Origin: Prochlorococcus sp. MIT 1314
GTDB lineage: Bacteria; Cyanobacteriota; Cyanobacteriia; PCC-6307; Cyanobiaceae
Reading direction: 5' to 3'
Length of the DNA stretch: 64,000 bases
Assembly: GCF_034093315.1 (NCBI RefSeq)
Contig: NZ_CP139300.1
Location: 62,001 to 126,000 of the forward strand
Both the position numbers and the translations under genes were made by a program. Below, in pieces: positions 8,461 through 19,221 of this stretch. The notes under the pieces were generated by a model. It was not told the origin of the DNA. It worked only from the letters and a program-made list of their open reading frames with translations, and ran no database searches. The first letter of the stretch is position 1. Each line of letters begins with the position of its first letter.

Positions 8461-9744
8461 CTATATATTTGGGAATATTATCCTAAGCAACATTTTAAAC
8501 TCTCTACCATGCATAATCATCAGACCTTTCTTTACGCTCCATGGGGCCTTTATAAACATTATGCACATTGCATATACAATCTCTCTTAAGGATAAAGTAT
8601 CAGTTAGAAAACCATACCATTGATTTTTGGGTAGTTTGAAAAAACTGCCAAAAAATTCTCTCAATAGTTTTTCGTCAAATCTCATGAGTTTTTCCAATCC
8701 AAATTGGTAAAGTGATTTCTTTCTAATTAATTCTTTTGACCATAAAGTTTCCCAACCCCTTCTAGCAATATGATAGGTACTAAGATTTTTGTTTTTAATA
8801 GCTTCTGATACTGCTTTTGCAACAAGTGGAGCTCGTCTTAAAACATTACCAATTAAGTATCCAGATGCAGGATGCACCATTGAAGCAGCGCCTCCATATC
8901 CAAGTAATTGTTGTTTGAAATCTGGTATTGGCATATTCATTGGGAGAAACAAACCAAGTTCTTCGTGTTGCATACTTGTGATAGATATATTTCGATAAGA
9001 TAGCCTTTTTTCCAATCTCTCTTTTAAATTTTCCATTGTTAAAGGATTTACTAAACCTAGTGATGTTTCTTCAAGAAAATATTTTCCATTTCCCATATCC
9101 ATTGCATACAGAAAAGTGGGTGGTTCTTTTTTTTGCTCTTCATTAAGATGGTCATTTCTATAATCCATTAAGACAAACTGACCTTCTTTAAGGGGGGGTT
9201 TACTAAAATTACCGACTATCCCGTAACAAGTTTGGACTGCTAAAGGACCGCATGATTTTAATTTAAGAAAAACAGGATCATATCCTGTCGCATCTACTAC
9301 TAATCTTGCAGAGTATGTCTTGCCATCATTTGTTGTTACAGTACTTTTATATTTTTCAAAATGTATTTTATCTGCATAGCCTTGATGCCATTTAATAAAA
9401 GACTTATTGCATTCATTAAGCCAAAAATTATGAAGTTTCTTCTTATCAAACAGTCCGTAATCTAATGAATGCTCCGTAGCTTTATTCTCATCGTGCTGCT
9501 CTTCTAAAGCGCCATGCCCAAAAAAACTTACAGTATTCTTCCATCTATATTCAAGTAAATCCTGAAGACCAAGTTGATCAACTTCTTTCCCCCAAATACC
9601 ATAAGTGTTTGGCCAAGGTTCATCTGGGCCATTTGGAGAAAGGACTTCAACATCTAATTTTTCTTTTCCTAAAGCTGATGCAATTGCCATGCCTGCAGGC
9701 CCAGCGCCCAAAACAAGAACATCTGGCATGCTTTCTTTTGACAT
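8461..9744 (-). CDS. crtL-e: CrtL-type lycopene cyclase, probably the epsilon/bifunctional paralogue
   Basis: A 427-residue FAD/NAD(P)-dependent lycopene cyclase that makes the ionone rings of beta- and alpha-carotene. The N-terminal Rossmann motif is VLVLGAGPAGMAIA, followed by the plant/cyanobacterial CrtL signatures WPNTYGIW and YGLFDKKKL, a second FAD element VVDATGYDP, and the C-terminal YGGAASMVHPASGY. Prochlorococcus has two such cyclases; that with this neighbourhood (pcb, gltS, GST, SDR) is the one I know as the epsilon-type enzyme, which makes both epsilon and beta rings. Family certain; epsilon assignment rests on context. Confidence 0.88.
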   Translation of the reverse strand: MSKESMPDVLVLGAGPAGMAIASALGKEKLDVEVLSPNGPDEPWPNTYGIWGKEVDQLGLQDLLEYRWKNTVSFFGHGALEEQHDENKATEHSLDYGLFDKKKLHNFWLNECNKSFIKWHQGYADKIHFEKYKSTVTTNDGKTYSARLVVDATGYDPVFLKLKSCGPLAVQTCYGIVGNFSKPPLKEGQFVLMDYRNDHLNEEQKKEPPTFLYAMDMGNGKYFLEETSLGLVNPLTMENLKERLEKRLSYRNISITSMQHEELGLFLPMNMPIPDFKQQLLGYGGAASMVHPASGYLIGNVLRRAPLVAKAVSEAIKNKNLSTYHIARRGWETLWSKELIRKKSLYQFGLEKLMRFDEKLLREFFGSFFKLPKNQWYGFLTDTLSLREIVYAMCIMFIKAPWSVKKGLMIMHGREFKMLLRIIFPNI

Positions 9745-9914
9745 TAAATATAAATCTTATGATTAGAGAAATTTATGAAAGAAGGTATTATTTCTGAAAT
9801 TAATTTTTTATATTTCATCCAATACTTAGTAATGAGAGTAGATTAATAATAATCAAATTACTCAATTTCTAGTGACTAAGTTTTCAGTGTTTTAACAATA
9901 ATTTATAAGATTAC

Positions 9915-9970
9915 AAAAAAAAAAAAAACATATATATTTTTTTATCATATAAAAATGTATATGTTTTTAA
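9915..9970. repeat. poly-A tract and inverted repeat before the POR-like gene
   Basis: A run of 14 A (9915-9928) leads into an imperfect inverted repeat, AACATATATA at 9927-9936 and TGTATATGTT at 9956-9965, that ends 5 nt before the ATG at 9971. The hairpin would sit over the ribosome-binding site. The rest of the 226-bp spacer from 9745 shows nothing further. Confidence 0.35.
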
Positions 9971-10972
9971 ATGATAAAAAATAAAAATATTTTAATTACT
10001 GGAGGTAATTCTGGTATAGGTTTTTTTGCTACTATTAATTTACTAAAGAAGAAAAATAATTTATACGTTGTAATAAAATCTGAATTAAGGAAAAATGAAT
10101 TTCTAAAAATACTTGAGAAATATTTTGAGAAAAATTACCTTAGTAAATATTTAAATATTATTGATAATTGTGATCTTTCAGATCTAGAGAATATTAAAAA
10201 AATTAAGGATTACTTTATTTGTAAAAAGATTTTTTTAGATGTAGTTGTTTTAAATGCAGGATTGCAATATACAGGTTCTTTTTACCCTAAAGTATCAAAA
10301 CAAGGCTTAGAACTAACTTTTGCAGTTAATCATCTTGCACATTTTTACTTGGTAAATCTCTTAAAAGTTTTTGTTAGAGATAAAGAAGAATCTAGAATCA
10401 TTATTACATCATCAGATGTTCACGATCCCAAAAGCTCAGGTGGAAGTATAGGAAAGAAAGCAGGACTTAATAATCTAGTTGATTTCAGGAAAAAAGTTAC
10501 TGGGCAATTTTTAAATTTTAATGCTGATGAATCTTATAAAAATAGTAAGTTATGTAATATTTTATTTGCTAAAGAACTTATAAGAAAATTAAAAATGACC
10601 TCTAGTAAAATTTCTGTAGTTACTTGGGCTCCTGGTCTCGTCATACCAAATGATGATTCAGGTTTTTTTAGATATAGTAAACGTTTTAACCTCTTTGGAT
10701 ATTTGATTTTTTCTACAGTTGCAAGAAATATTTTGGGAATTTCTGAAAGTATAGAAAATGCTGGAAAGATTCTTTCTGAAATTGTCCTTGATTCAGATTT
10801 CAATAATATTGGTTATATACATTTAAGTAATAAACTTATATCTTTTAAAAAACATAAATTAGTTGAAAGTAATGTTAGTGATGAAGCAAATAGTTCCGAG
10901 TTAGCTTCAAAGCTCTGGATTTTAAGTGAAGAGATTTGCAGATCATTTGGCTTTGTTACTTTCAATATTTAA
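9971..10972 (+). CDS. SDR related to light-dependent protochlorophyllide reductase
   Basis: A 333-residue SDR with TGGNSGIGF at the N-terminus and a catalytic YKNSKLCNILFAKEL. The latter is close to the YKDSKVCN motif that is characteristic of protochlorophyllide oxidoreductase (POR) rather than general SDRs, and the total length and C-terminal extension also fit POR. Other POR hallmarks have diverged, and the coding sequence is extremely AT-rich with long N-rich stretches. I infer a POR-like paralogue acting on a tetrapyrrole or another lipophilic substrate, not a proven POR. Its 3' end overlaps the convergent mscS gene by 30 bp, which is unusually long for this window. Confidence 0.75.
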   Translation: MIKNKNILITGGNSGIGFFATINLLKKKNNLYVVIKSELRKNEFLKILEKYFEKNYLSKYLNIIDNCDLSDLENIKKIKDYFICKKIFLDVVVLNAGLQYTGSFYPKVSKQGLELTFAVNHLAHFYLVNLLKVFVRDKEESRIIITSSDVHDPKSSGGSIGKKAGLNNLVDFRKKVTGQFLNFNADESYKNSKLCNILFAKELIRKLKMTSSKISVVTWAPGLVIPNDDSGFFRYSKRFNLFGYLIFSTVARNILGISESIENAGKILSEIVLDSDFNNIGYIHLSNKLISFKKHKLVESNVSDEANSSELASKLWILSEEICRSFGFVTFNI

Positions 10973-11980
10973 GGTTTGTGTTGGGAATGCAAACTCTATA
11001 TTATTAACTGCGAATTCCTCAATTATTTTTAAATTTATAGATTGTTGAGCTTCCATTGCCGCAATATAATTATTTGTTGGTATGTAATAAACAAGTTCGA
11101 AATTAAGACTGAAGTCACCAAAATCTGTAAAATGACACCTATCAAAAGACGCATCTTTTGTCTCGTCGACTATTTTTTTAATTATTGTAGGAATCAATTT
11201 CATAAGTTTTGGAGAGGTTTCATAAATAACTCCTAATTTATGCACTAACCTCCTTTTTTCCATTTGAGCATAATTTGAAATTATTCCATTTGTTAGGGCG
11301 CTGTTGCTCATTACTATTACTTCTCCATTAATACTTCTTATCCTTGAGGATCTTACCCCCACCCTCTCAACCATTCCAAGGACTCCATCAGATTTTATAA
11401 ACTCCCCTTTTTGAAAAGGTTTATCAAGCAAAATTGTGATATATTCAAAAAACTCCTGAACTGGATCTTTCAAGGCTAATCCTGCTCCAATACCACCTGC
11501 ACTTAGTAGAGCCCAAATAGCAGTCATTTGAACTCCTATATTTTGTAAGAAAAATATTGAACCAATAGTCCAAGTTAATGCTTTTATCAACGGAGTTAGT
11601 GAAGATATCATTGAACTTATTGAGGAATCATTAATTTTTGATGTCGATTCTGTTAAAGATCTGATTAAAACTTTGTTTAGAGCTTTTATAATAATTATCA
11701 ATATAAACAATTTCAGAATATTCAATAAGACAGAGATGAAAGTTATTTCATCAGCAAAAAAATAGTCAATTGAAAAATAAAATGAGAGTAGGAAACCTAT
11801 AGGTTTTATAATTCCAGAGATTACCTCAAAAATAAAATCATCGAAATTTGTTTTGGTCCTTTTGGAGATCTTTTTAAAAAATATTTTTGAAAGTTTAGAA
11901 ATTATTATCGACAATAAAATTGCAATAAAAAAAATGGATATTGCCAGAAGGAGGTTTTCAGTCACTAATTTCATGTTCAA
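10943..11980 (-). CDS. MscS-family small-conductance mechanosensitive channel
   Basis: A 345-residue inner-membrane channel that relieves osmotic pressure. Four to five hydrophobic segments occupy residues 1-160. The pore-lining and vestibule signature follows as LLSAGGIGAGLALKDPVQEFF and ILLDKPFQKGEFI, then the MscS beta-domain (VERVGVRSSRIRSINGEVIVMSNS) and a C-terminal alpha/beta domain. It converges with the POR-like gene. Confidence 0.92.
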   Translation of the reverse strand: MNMKLVTENLLLAISIFFIAILLSIIISKLSKIFFKKISKRTKTNFDDFIFEVISGIIKPIGFLLSFYFSIDYFFADEITFISVLLNILKLFILIIIIKALNKVLIRSLTESTSKINDSSISSMISSLTPLIKALTWTIGSIFFLQNIGVQMTAIWALLSAGGIGAGLALKDPVQEFFEYITILLDKPFQKGEFIKSDGVLGMVERVGVRSSRIRSINGEVIVMSNSALTNGIISNYAQMEKRRLVHKLGVIYETSPKLMKLIPTIIKKIVDETKDASFDRCHFTDFGDFSLNFELVYYIPTNNYIAAMEAQQSINLKIIEEFAVNNIEFAFPTQTLNIESNKAK

Positions 11981-12051
11981 ATAAACTCTAAAAATTAATC
12001 TCTAATAAAATCTTAAATTATCTCTAAACAACAAACCAGTCTTAATTTTTT

Positions 12052-12618
12052 TTAACTCATTATTATATTTCTAATTTCTTTAAATTCTTTTCTATCAGCG
12101 GTTTTACATAATTCGAAAATTATTGATTCAGTAGTTGTTAAGGTAGCTCCCCTCTGAATCATTCTCTTTAAGGCTATTTCATGATCGACTCTATTTCGAC
12201 TGCTCATAGCATCTGAAATGAGAATAACATCATATCCTTTTTGTAAACAATCTAAGACTGTTTGTTGAATACAAATATGCGTTTCGATACCACAAACTAT
12301 CAAATCTGTAATTTGCTTATTTTTAAGTTCTTTAGTAAATTCTTGTTTATTAGCTAGGCTGAATTCCATCTTTTCAATTTTATTAAATTCGGCTTTGGGC
12401 AATAATTTAGGGATCGTTGAACCTAATTTTAGTGGGTTCTGTTCAGATATAAATATGTTTTCTTCTAAAATTTGGTAAGCATCTATTACCTTTTTAATGT
12501 TTTTAATTATTGAATCCTTATTAAAAATTGGTCTTATTATCTTTTCCTGAATATCAATAATTAATAAAGCGTTTACTTTCGGTGATGGTTTATCAGAAGA
12601 GTTTTCATTATCCTTCAT
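12052..12618 (-). CDS. isochorismatase-family cysteine hydrolase
   Basis: A 188-residue cytosolic hydrolase. The catalytic triad of the family is visible: Asp22 in LLIIDIQEK, Lys83 in IEKMEFS and Cys116 in CGIETHICIQQT, the last with the typical cis-peptide context. C-terminal SDAMSSR matches the family. Members hydrolyse isochorismate, nicotinamide or other amides; the substrate is open. It is divergent from the Fur-family gene. Confidence 0.88.
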   Translation of the reverse strand: MKDNENSSDKPSPKVNALLIIDIQEKIIRPIFNKDSIIKNIKKVIDAYQILEENIFISEQNPLKLGSTIPKLLPKAEFNKIEKMEFSLANKQEFTKELKNKQITDLIVCGIETHICIQQTVLDCLQKGYDVILISDAMSSRNRVDHEIALKRMIQRGATLTTTESIIFELCKTADRKEFKEIRNIIMS

Positions 12619-12738
12619 TATTTCAAAATAAAGATATATTCAACATAATATTTTGGAGAACTTTAGTAAACATTTTAAATCAAAAAGTTGTTTTGCTCTC
12701 ATCTAGAGTTATTATTGAGAATAGCCATGGGTTAATCG

Positions 12739-13191
12739 TTGTCATTATCCTCTCAATTCAATGTTATTACATCTCCTCTTGGCGATGGTTTACATAAAGA
12801 TGGGAAGAGGTTAACTCCTCAGAGACTTAAGGTTCTTAATTTGTTTGAAAATATAGGTTCTGGAAAGCATCTTAGTGCTGAAGAGGTTCATGAAAAGTTA
12901 GTTAAATCAAGTTCCAAAGTTTCACTTGCAACAATTTATAGAACTTTAAGACTTTTAGTTCAAATGGGTTTGCTTCATGAATTAGAACTCAGTGAGGGCG
13001 GACATAGATATGAATTGCTTAGTAATGACACTCCTGATCATCATCATTTGATTTGTATTAGGTGTGGAAGAACAGAAGAATTTGAAAATGAAGAGGTATT
13101 AAAAGCTGGCAAAGTTGCAGCAAAAGTTAATGGGTTTAAATTAATTGAATCTTCTTTAAATGTAAGAGCTATATGTCCTAATTGCATTTAG
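12739..13191 (+). CDS. Fur-family metalloregulator
   Basis: A 150-residue repressor of the Fur/PerR/Zur family with an N-terminal winged helix (recognition helix around 61-75, KVSLATIYRTLRLLVQMG), the His-rich metal site HHHLICIRCG (101-110) and a structural zinc site with Cys106/Cys109 and Cys146/Cys149 (CPNC). Prochlorococcus encodes more than one paralogue, and I cannot tell Fur from Zur or PerR here. The start is a TTG. TTATTATTGAGAATA at 12709-12723 is a poor match to a Fur-box palindrome and is only a weak hint of autoregulation. Confidence 0.9.
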   Translation: MSLSSQFNVITSPLGDGLHKDGKRLTPQRLKVLNLFENIGSGKHLSAEEVHEKLVKSSSKVSLATIYRTLRLLVQMGLLHELELSEGGHRYELLSNDTPDHHHLICIRCGRTEEFENEEVLKAGKVAAKVNGFKLIESSLNVRAICPNCI

Positions 13192-13197
13192 TAGATT

Positions 13198-14130
13198 TTA
13201 AGTTAAAGTCCCTCCGCAACTTGATCCTGCACCTGCAGTGCAGGCAAAACAATGTTCTTTTACAGCCACTCCGTAGTCAAAAGTAAATGATTCATCCAAT
13301 AAATCAAGAAGTGTCTTTGGACCTTTGTTCTCTCGGAAATTAATCTGTTGATTAAAGTCACAATCATAAATTTCTCCAAGCCAATTTACACTAATAGTCT
13401 TTTTGCACATAAGATTTTCTAAATTATTTTCATTAAAATTTTCTTTTAGTAATTTGTAATAAGTATCTAGTTTCCCTTCTCTTCTTAGAGATTCTTCATA
13501 TCTATTTATTGGCATATTAGTAATTGTGTATAAGCTATTGAAAACAATATTATATTTTTCGAATAGTATTCTTTTATAATCCTTTTCTAATATTTCCTGA
13601 GAAGGAGGAAGAATTGGGCTTACAGGATTGTAAACAAGATTTAATTTTAATACATTTTCTTTCTTTCCATATCCTAAATCATTAAGAATTTTTATAGCTT
13701 TAATACTTTTTTCAAAAACCCCAATTCCCCTTTGAAACTCAACATTATTTTTTTCGTAACACGGTAGCGAAGCAGTAATTATCACTTTGTTCTTTGCAAG
13801 AAATTGAGGAAGATCTTCATAACCTTCTTCAAAGAAAATTGTCAAATTGCACCTATCAATAATATCAACTTGTTTTGTGCTCAAACTGGTTATTAGGTTT
13901 CTAAACTCTGGGTGAAGTTCTGGCGCACCACCTGTAATATCTAAAGTCTTGATTTTATATTTTTCAATTATTTTTGGAATAAGAGATATTATTTCATTAG
14001 ACATCTTTTCAGTCCTTAGGGGACTCGAATTGACATGACAATGCTTACAAGCCTGATTGCATTTATAACCTATGTTAATTTGCAATGTTTCTATAGGTTC
14101 TTTATATATTGGGGGGAATTTTTCTTTCAT
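13198..14130 (-). CDS. arsS: ArsS-type radical SAM protein (arsenosugar biosynthesis)
   Basis: A 310-residue radical SAM enzyme. CNQACKHCH is the CxxxCxxC motif that binds the [4Fe-4S] cluster for SAM cleavage, and DITGGAPELHPEF is the GGE-like segment. The C-terminal DUF3641 domain contains CDFNQQI and CFACTAGAGSSCGG, the Cys-rich signature of the ArsS family (TIGR04167), some members of which use selenocysteine there; this one has only Cys. ArsS joins the SAM adenosyl moiety to dimethylarsenic on the way to arsenosugars. No arsM is adjacent. Confidence 0.9.
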   Translation of the reverse strand: MKEKFPPIYKEPIETLQINIGYKCNQACKHCHVNSSPLRTEKMSNEIISLIPKIIEKYKIKTLDITGGAPELHPEFRNLITSLSTKQVDIIDRCNLTIFFEEGYEDLPQFLAKNKVIITASLPCYEKNNVEFQRGIGVFEKSIKAIKILNDLGYGKKENVLKLNLVYNPVSPILPPSQEILEKDYKRILFEKYNIVFNSLYTITNMPINRYEESLRREGKLDTYYKLLKENFNENNLENLMCKKTISVNWLGEIYDCDFNQQINFRENKGPKTLLDLLDESFTFDYGVAVKEHCFACTAGAGSSCGGTLT

Positions 14131-14159
14131 AAATCTATTGTCATTTGAAAATTAAAAAT

Positions 14160-15380
14160 TCAACTATCTTTTCTAAAGTTTGATCTCTTACTAGCAAGTT
14201 CAATAAACCAACTTATATATTCTTTGGGACCATCTTTAAAAACTATGTCAAACTTTAAGTTGTCAAAATCATCACTGATCCCTATTAAACCAGTTTTTTT
14301 TGTAGAGGGCCTTTCAACTTCACCAGAACTACTATCTACAAAAATTATTTTATTATTAATCCCAAATTCATTACCTAATATTTGTATAAATTCCAGAAAA
14401 GACCTGTCACTTCCTCCTCTTAAATAACTTTTTTCACCATTATGTTTTTTGGAGGTTACTGTGTCACCAACTCCTATAATTATAGGCATATCTTCTATTT
14501 GAATAGTTCTTTTGCATAAATCAATTTTTTCCTTAATAGAATTTGGAGAGTCTCTAAAATTAAAATTACTTCCAAAAGGAGCTTTACCAGTTTTATTCGC
14601 AATAAATTTATTTAAAAGAAATAAAACTCCAGAATCTTTAACTGCTCCTTTTATAAGTAGTTGTATGTCTGTTGATCCAATATCATATTTAGAAGAAAGT
14701 TTAATTGTTTCTATACCATTTTTTTTTCCTAAATTTGGCGAAATATGAAGGAAAAATGAGTTATTGAGGCCTTCCGACTCAGCTTTTAAGATGATTTCAT
14801 TCATCATTTTTTCAAAACTAATTTGAATAAGCTTTCTTTTATCAGAATCTTTGTGAACTAAATCAAATAGACTATTGAAATTAATCGTTGGCGAGAAGCG
14901 TGTTTCACATATTGATTTTACTGCGTGAAAATTGATATCTTCTTGGCTAAGTTCAGGGAAAATATTCTTAACTATGAAATTAAATTTAGGTCTTATTAAA
15001 CTAGGTACTTTAGATAAAAAATTTAGTTCTTTTTCTGAGACTCCTTCGAAACTTATTTCACCATTGTTGTCTTGATACTCTACTCCACAGGCTGCTAAAC
15101 CTCGCAAATATAGTTTTTTGTTTTTAGGCTCATTAGTGCTCTTTAAACTCCTTTCAATTATTCTGTTAACCCCTCTTGGACCTTCATGTTCCCCGCAAGT
15201 TAATACAAAGAATTCCTCGGCAAATTCTTTTACTGCATAGATATATCTTGATTCTAATTTTCTAGTCATTGGGTCTTTAACTAAAGGGATACAAACTCCG
15301 TCAATGTCTTGAATAATTAAGATATTTTCAGAAGAAATTAATTGTTTTTGTACCTTTAAATTACTTGCCATATATTCCAT
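14160..15380 (-). CDS. stpA: glucosylglycerol-3-phosphate phosphatase (StpA/GgpP type)
   Basis: A 406-residue HAD-like phosphatase. The nucleophile motif is ILIIQDIDGVCIPLVKDPMTR, which matches the cyanobacterial StpA/GgpP N-terminus, and DMPIIIGVGDTVTS supplies the C-terminal acidic motif. GgpP dephosphorylates glucosylglycerol 3-phosphate to the compatible solute glucosylglycerol. The first ATG (15380) and an ATG three codons later are both possible starts. It is divergent from a GpsA-like gene with a 167-bp gap, and the two would make sense together, since GpsA activity supplies glycerol 3-phosphate. No ggpS is in view. Confidence 0.82.
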   Translation of the reverse strand: MEYMASNLKVQKQLISSENILIIQDIDGVCIPLVKDPMTRKLESRYIYAVKEFAEEFFVLTCGEHEGPRGVNRIIERSLKSTNEPKNKKLYLRGLAACGVEYQDNNGEISFEGVSEKELNFLSKVPSLIRPKFNFIVKNIFPELSQEDINFHAVKSICETRFSPTINFNSLFDLVHKDSDKRKLIQISFEKMMNEIILKAESEGLNNSFFLHISPNLGKKNGIETIKLSSKYDIGSTDIQLLIKGAVKDSGVLFLLNKFIANKTGKAPFGSNFNFRDSPNSIKEKIDLCKRTIQIEDMPIIIGVGDTVTSKKHNGEKSYLRGGSDRSFLEFIQILGNEFGINNKIIFVDSSSGEVERPSTKKTGLIGISDDFDNLKFDIVFKDGPKEYISWFIELASKRSNFRKDS

Positions 15381-15547
15381 ATTTATAATTATTTCTTTTT
15401 AAATTTAATTTCCATTTTTAATAGAAATTATAAATTAAAAAATTCAATATTTACAATAAATAATTTGCTATGGTCAAGAATTGCTTTAATGTAGAAAAAT
15501 ATTGGTATGGGTAAGAAATTAAAAAAAATTATCAAGAATTTCCAAAA

Positions 15548-17056
15548 ATGAATAATAATTTCATAGAAAACATAAATGATGAAAAATATTTTTATTCATT
15601 TATTGAAGATATAGAGAACAGCAAAGTTGGATTTTACAGTGTAGGTTTATATCCGGCATCACTTGCATACAACTGTGCTATGCATGGAAAATCAAATAAT
15701 ATTCTCTTAGCTCCTAGGGAAGATAGAGATTTGTTAGGTGCGTTCTCAAATGAAGTTCTTTCTGAGATGGATAATAAAACTATTGAAAAGATTAAGAGAA
15801 TGGGACATTATTCTTCAGAGGGAATAAGAAAGTCTTTTGATCTGAAAGATCTTCTCTTGGAATGTGAGATAGTTATTCTTGCTTCAAACAGTAATCATAT
15901 ACAAGATGATGTTAAAAATGCTTTAGAACTCAGAAAAAATTTAAAAAGAGAAAATGTGGTTCTTGGTTGTCTCGTCGGTTCTTTTTGTATTGATAATAAA
16001 AATAAAAAACCTTTTATTCTCTGTAATAAATATCCAAATTTAGCTTTTTTTACAGGATTTCATCGTCATGGAGCTTTACGAAATCCTAATGATAGTTTTA
16101 CTGCAAATTTCTGCCATCCTGATGCCCTAACTTCTTTAATAGGAGCTCGCATTTTGAATCAATTGTCACCGAAAATTCAAGTTTCTCCTGGAGTTCATAA
16201 TATTGAGTGTCAATATATAAAATCAATAAAAAATATCTCATCCATATTTGCAGGTTTTGTAAATAACTTTCATTCCGATAAGCCAGGAATGCTACCTACC
16301 ATTAATACGATTTTGTTAACTCAATGTTTAGATCAAGCCGCATCAGTATCATTACAAGTAAGAAAAGAAAATAAATTAGAAAATAAATATCTTTCATTAA
16401 AAGAACTTGGTTATGGTGAAGAAATAATTAGTGCAAAGGAAATAATTAATGATAAATTTTGTGAAAAAGGAGATTATACTTTTTCTCAATTAAATGCTGT
16501 CAAGGCTGATGTCTTAGGGAGTATGACTCTACCAACGGAAGGAAAACCAACAAGGAATTTTCAGGCAGGACAAGTTTTATCAGATATGCTTTTGAAACTC
16601 AACAGATGTCCAAAAGATGTCTCGGAATTTGTAATTTGGTGTAATCAATATTCTCTTAGTCAAGGAGGTTTAGAAGGTCTAAAATCCTTAAAATTTTGGC
16701 CGGAAATTTATAAAGAATTCAAAATCAAAAATAATAATTGTTCAATGATTAATCTGATTTATTTATGCTTTTATGCTAATTCAGAAGAAAAGAAAGAAAT
16801 TTATAAGGTTTTAATTAGTTCAGAAGAAATCACTAATTTTTGCCAAGAATCTGTGAAATCTGAATTATCTTTAGAATTAAATGAAAAATTAAAAGGAGAT
16901 TATCTTTTTAATGATATTGAAATCCTTTACAAGAAATTGTTTATTGACAAAGCGGAAAACGAACTTGAAAAAAATGAATATAGTAATCAAATTTCAGAGA
17001 AAAATCCAAGTTATATCAATGTTTTGAAAATTATTAATAATTACTTTAATAATTGA
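15548..17056 (+). CDS. GpsA-like NAD(P)-dependent dehydrogenase, divergent
   Basis: A 502-residue protein whose first half follows the glycerol-3-phosphate dehydrogenase plan: SKVGFYSVGLYPASLAYN in place of the usual dinucleotide motif, CEIVILASNSNHIQDDV resembling the second NAD strand, and LGCLVGS. Later TLPTEGKPTRNFQAGQVL resembles the GpsA segment that carries the substrate Arg/Asn. The usual GxGxxG is changed to SVGLYP, so cofactor binding may differ. About 120 C-terminal residues are unassigned and helical. Function in glycerol 3-phosphate supply for glucosylglycerol is inferred from the divergent stpA. Other Rossmann dehydrogenases remain possible. Confidence 0.6.
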   Translation: MNNNFIENINDEKYFYSFIEDIENSKVGFYSVGLYPASLAYNCAMHGKSNNILLAPREDRDLLGAFSNEVLSEMDNKTIEKIKRMGHYSSEGIRKSFDLKDLLLECEIVILASNSNHIQDDVKNALELRKNLKRENVVLGCLVGSFCIDNKNKKPFILCNKYPNLAFFTGFHRHGALRNPNDSFTANFCHPDALTSLIGARILNQLSPKIQVSPGVHNIECQYIKSIKNISSIFAGFVNNFHSDKPGMLPTINTILLTQCLDQAASVSLQVRKENKLENKYLSLKELGYGEEIISAKEIINDKFCEKGDYTFSQLNAVKADVLGSMTLPTEGKPTRNFQAGQVLSDMLLKLNRCPKDVSEFVIWCNQYSLSQGGLEGLKSLKFWPEIYKEFKIKNNNCSMINLIYLCFYANSEEKKEIYKVLISSEEITNFCQESVKSELSLELNEKLKGDYLFNDIEILYKKLFIDKAENELEKNEYSNQISEKNPSYINVLKIINNYFNN

Positions 17057-17149
17057 TTATTTATTTAATTTATTAAAAAGCTAAGTTCTTCATTTATTTA
17101 CTAATTTTGATTGCGGGGTTAGAATTATTATGGTTTTAAAAGGTTTTTT

Positions 17150-17809
17150 TTGAAAAAGGAATTAACACATCGTTCTCATGAACTGAAAGCTCTTGGATGG
17201 AATCAAGAAGACTTAACAAGATACGAAGATTTATGGGACTACAGTCAAAGATGGGGATTAATAAATTTAGAAAGAGAAGACAGACAGTTTTTGAAGAAAG
17301 CAGAAAAGTTGCTACCAAAGATCCAAAATAAAAAGATATCCGTTAAAAAAACTATTGAAGAAAAATCATATTATTTATGGTTAAAATTTTACCTCGATGA
17401 AATTAATATTTTTAGTAATTCTAATCTTCCAAAAAATAAACATGGTGTTTGGACACTCTTAATTGAAGAGGAAATAAAACTTCTTAAAGAATTACAACCA
17501 GTTATGGGTCTCCCAGATACCTTAAAAGCTAAGAATATATTCGAAATTAGAAAAGAAGTCATAAATAAAGCTTTTAGAGAATTTGAAGCTAAAAACAATG
17601 ATAAGGTTTTCAATTTTGATGAGGTTTTAAATAACTCTGAAAAAGATGTTGGTAAGAATTGGAAATCAATTACTGAAAAAGATCTTGAGGCTAATAAAAC
17701 TTTCCCAATAATTGATTCTGCAAATATTGAAAAACTCAGATCTGTGATAAAAGAGGATTTGAGTTTATATATGAAAGATAATTACCCTTCATTAAAAAAG
17801 GATTTATAA
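17150..17809 (+). CDS. conserved hypothetical protein, soluble and helical
   Basis: A 219-residue protein starting at a TTG (MKKELTHRSHELKALGWN). It is Lys/Glu-rich with a WDYSQRWGLINLEREDRQFL segment near the N-terminus and no membrane or signal sequence. I recognise it only as a cyanobacterial conserved protein. An 8-T run directly abuts the start codon (17144-17151). It lies between the GpsA-like gene and metY on the same strand, with 70-94 bp gaps. Confidence 0.6.
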   Translation: MKKELTHRSHELKALGWNQEDLTRYEDLWDYSQRWGLINLEREDRQFLKKAEKLLPKIQNKKISVKKTIEEKSYYLWLKFYLDEINIFSNSNLPKNKHGVWTLLIEEEIKLLKELQPVMGLPDTLKAKNIFEIRKEVINKAFREFEAKNNDKVFNFDEVLNNSEKDVGKNWKSITEKDLEANKTFPIIDSANIEKLRSVIKEDLSLYMKDNYPSLKKDL

Positions 17810-17864
17810 ATATTTATCTTTTTTTTGTTTTTTTTTTGGACTTTTTTAAGTTAAATAGATATAG

Positions 17865-19208
<1,344 letters not shown>

Positions 19209-19221
19209 GAAAGGAGATTTA

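Noticed and set aside
9915-9928. A14 tract as assembly error
   Set aside because: Lies in spacer, changes no reading frame and such tracts are common in this very AT-rich genome.
12705-12738. Fur box before the Fur-family gene
   Set aside because: TTATTATTGAGAATA is only a partial palindrome and typical of AT-rich DNA; not strong enough for a separate feature.
17125-17155. Frameshift at the T8 run before the gene at 17150
   Set aside because: An ATG at 17130 is out of frame, but adding or removing one base does not give a better N-terminus; the TTG start is sufficient.
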